A DNA stretch of 6,762 nucleotides from Bacteroidota bacterium (lineage in GTDB: Bacteria > Bacteroidota > Bacteroidia > Flavobacteriales_F > PHOS-HE28), in assembly GCA_963169595.1 (NCBI GenBank), contig CAUJFM010000175.1:1-6762 (forward strand). The letters are read 5' to 3'. Below are positions 6,006 to 6,762 of the stretch, one piece after another (positions within the stretch are counted from its first letter, which is position 1; the number at the start of each line of letters is the position of its first letter). Made by a program: the position numbers and the translations under genes. The notes beneath the pieces were generated by a model. That model did not search any database. It was not told where the DNA came from and was given only the letters and a program-made list of their open reading frames with translations.

Positions 6006-6301
6006 GGTTTGAACTCCGGGTTGGGTTCGAGCAGTGTGATGCCGCTGATGTCCGGCTCATCGGTCCCATAAGCACGTGTTAGGCCTTCGGCAGCAAGTGT
6101 GGCCCAGAAAGCGCGATCCCCGGGATCATTTGCGCCCGCCGCAAGCCGGTTCCGGATGGCTGCGCGCTCCTCTTCCGTAATGGGCGTGGTTCCGCCGGAA
6201 GAGAGAAGCTTTTTGACGCCGAGAAGGGCTTTCAACAACCCTTGGTCGTCGAGTTTGGCGATCCAAGCGATGAGTTCGTTCCGGAGGCTTTCGGTGCTCA
6301 T
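6002..6301 (-). CDS. Putative antitoxin partner of the MazF-like toxin
   Basis: A 99-residue acidic protein directly upstream of, and overlapping by ATGA with, the MazF-like toxin. Residues 1-33 (STESLRNELIAWIAKLDDQ, then GLLKALLGVKKLL) look like a helical segment seen at the start of many small antitoxin-like proteins. Residues 42-75 are helical and charged. The tail (AYGTDEPDISGITLLEPNPEFKP, 77-99) resembles the A-Y-G-x-x-E-P-x-x-x-x-x-L-I-x-E-P-N-P-E-Y ending that I recall from antitoxins and related small proteins, probably the toxin-binding part. I cannot see a clear MazE AbrB-like or ribbon-helix-helix DNA-binding domain. ATG 6301 is preferred over a TTG at 6310 because the TTG lies within a promoter-like box. 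Antitoxin role rests mainly on position. Confidence 0.7.
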   Translation of the reverse strand: MSTESLRNELIAWIAKLDDQGLLKALLGVKKLLSSGGTTPITEEERAAIRNRLAAGANDPGDRAFWATLAAEGLTRAYGTDEPDISGITLLEPNPEFKP

Positions 6302-6307
6302 GGCTAT

Positions 6308-6315
6308 CAAAGTTA
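6308..6315 (-). promoter_or_regulatory. Candidate -7 box for the antitoxin-toxin operon
   Basis: TAACTTTG on the minus strand matches the Bacteroidota TAnnTTTG box exactly and ends 6 bases before the antitoxin ATG. No TTG is found 19 bp upstream. If used, the transcript would be leaderless or nearly so, which agrees with the absence of a Shine-Dalgarno site. Confidence 0.3.
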
Positions 6316-6320
6316 GTGCG

Positions 6321-6352
6321 GTTGGTGGCTGTGCTTACCTGTAGTTGGTGGC
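6321..6352. repeat. Paired 9-bp direct repeat, possible operator
   Basis: GTTGGTGGC occurs at 6321-6329 and 6344-6352, 23 bp start to start (about two helical turns), in the 103-bp gap between the divergent antitoxin and hydrolase genes. Both copies lie just upstream of the antitoxin -7 box. The position fits an autoregulatory operator, but chance cannot be excluded. Confidence 0.3.
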
Positions 6353-6404
6353 ATGCTGCCTGCCGTGTTCGCCACACGGTGGACTCGCTACCGACCTTTG
6401 TCCC

Positions 6405-6762
6405 ATGCGCCTCTTCACCTCTTTCCTGCTCACCTTCCTCACCATGTCCCTCACCGCCCAGGACCTGAAGCCCGTGGCCTATACCGATGGCCCGCAGAAG
6501 CTCAACGGCTTGGTGACGGACAACACCGGCACGAAGCGCCCCGGCGTGCTCATCCTGCCCGCGTGGATGGGCATCGATGGCGAGGCGCGCACCGCGGCGA
6601 AGGAGCTGGCGAAGCAGGGCTACATCGCCTTCATTGCTGACATCTACGGCGAGGGCAACATCCCCATCGACTTCAACAGCGCCCGCCAGGCGGCCACGCA
6701 CTACAAGACCGACTTCGCCGCGTACCAGCACCGCATTGCCCTGGCCTTGGAGCAACTGAAGC
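6405..6762 (+). CDS. Secreted dienelactone hydrolase family protein, 3' end beyond the window
   Basis: Begins at ATG 6405 and is open through the right edge (119 codons; full-length relatives are about 240-260). Residues 1-19 (MRLFTSFLLTFLTMSLTAQ) form a signal peptide with Ala-Gln at the likely cleavage site, so the enzyme should be periplasmic or exported. From residue 45 it follows the alpha/beta-hydrolase pattern of the family: RPGVLILPAWMG, the helix EARTAAKELAKQGYIAFIAD, then IYGEG. The family hydrolyses dienelactones and other esters, and many members have unknown substrates. The nucleophile elbow and the Asp/His of the triad lie outside the window. It is divergent from the toxin-antitoxin operon across a 103-bp gap and shows no functional link to it. 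Confidence 0.87.
   Translation, partial: MRLFTSFLLTFLTMSLTAQDLKPVAYTDGPQKLNGLVTDNTGTKRPGVLILPAWMGIDGEARTAAKELAKQGYIAFIADIYGEGNIPIDFNSARQAATHYKTDFAAYQHRIALALEQLK

Noticed and set aside
6321..6352. CRISPR-like spaced repeat
   Set aside because: Only two 9-bp copies with a short spacer; no array.
6391..6398. GACCTTTG as a -7 box for the hydrolase gene
   Set aside because: One mismatch to TAnnTTTG, no TTG at the proper spacing, and only 6 bases from the ATG; too weak to list.

Overview
The window looks like a chromosomal segment of a high-GC member of the Bacteroidota (Flavobacteriales-like). The clues are a secreted delta-60-repeat protein, signal peptides ending in Ala-Gln, promoter-like boxes of the Bacteroidota type (TTG, 19 bp, TAnnTTTG), and genes lacking Shine-Dalgarno sites. 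No rRNA or tRNA is present, so the lineage is an inference from gene content.

Layout from left to right. Positions 1-1187 (minus strand) hold the first 395 codons of a secreted beta-propeller-like protein built from seven visible delta-60 repeats; it runs off the left edge. Positions 1188-2059 are gene-free: a promoter for that gene, then a dense mosaic of hairpins and short repeats. Positions 2060-4726 (plus) encode a complete 888-residue cyanophycin synthetase (CphA), with N-terminal, ATP-grasp and Mur-ligase domains and all key motifs visible. Positions 4778-5359 (plus) encode a REP-associated tyrosine transposase (RAYT, Y1/HUH family) that appears frameshifted in its last codons. Positions 5360-5663 are gene-free but hold two elaborate inverted-repeat structures. 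Positions 5664-6301 (minus) are a two-gene toxin-antitoxin operon with a PemK/MazF-like toxin. Positions 6405-6762 (plus) are the start of a secreted dienelactone-hydrolase-family protein cut by the right edge.

The most interesting signal is the RAYT and its DNA. Two palindromes with the same stem (GTCGAGGC / GCCTCGAC), each with the tetranucleotide GTAG one base 5' of the stem, occur in opposite orientations. One overlaps the cphA stop codon just upstream of the transposase. The other lies in frame inside the transposase gene and encodes part of a variable loop. This is the layout expected for REP elements served by their RAYT, here with the REP embedded in the transposase coding sequence. 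Just downstream lies a REPIN-like structure: an 18-bp interrupted outer stem enclosing two copies of a GCAGCC-N3-GGCTG hairpin.

The genes do not form one pathway. CphA would make the nitrogen and carbon reserve polymer cyanophycin. No cyanophycinase or isoaspartyl dipeptidase gene is in the window, and cphA appears to stand alone. The toxin-antitoxin pair and the RAYT/REP DNA suggest an accessory, rearrangement-prone stretch between cphA and the hydrolase.
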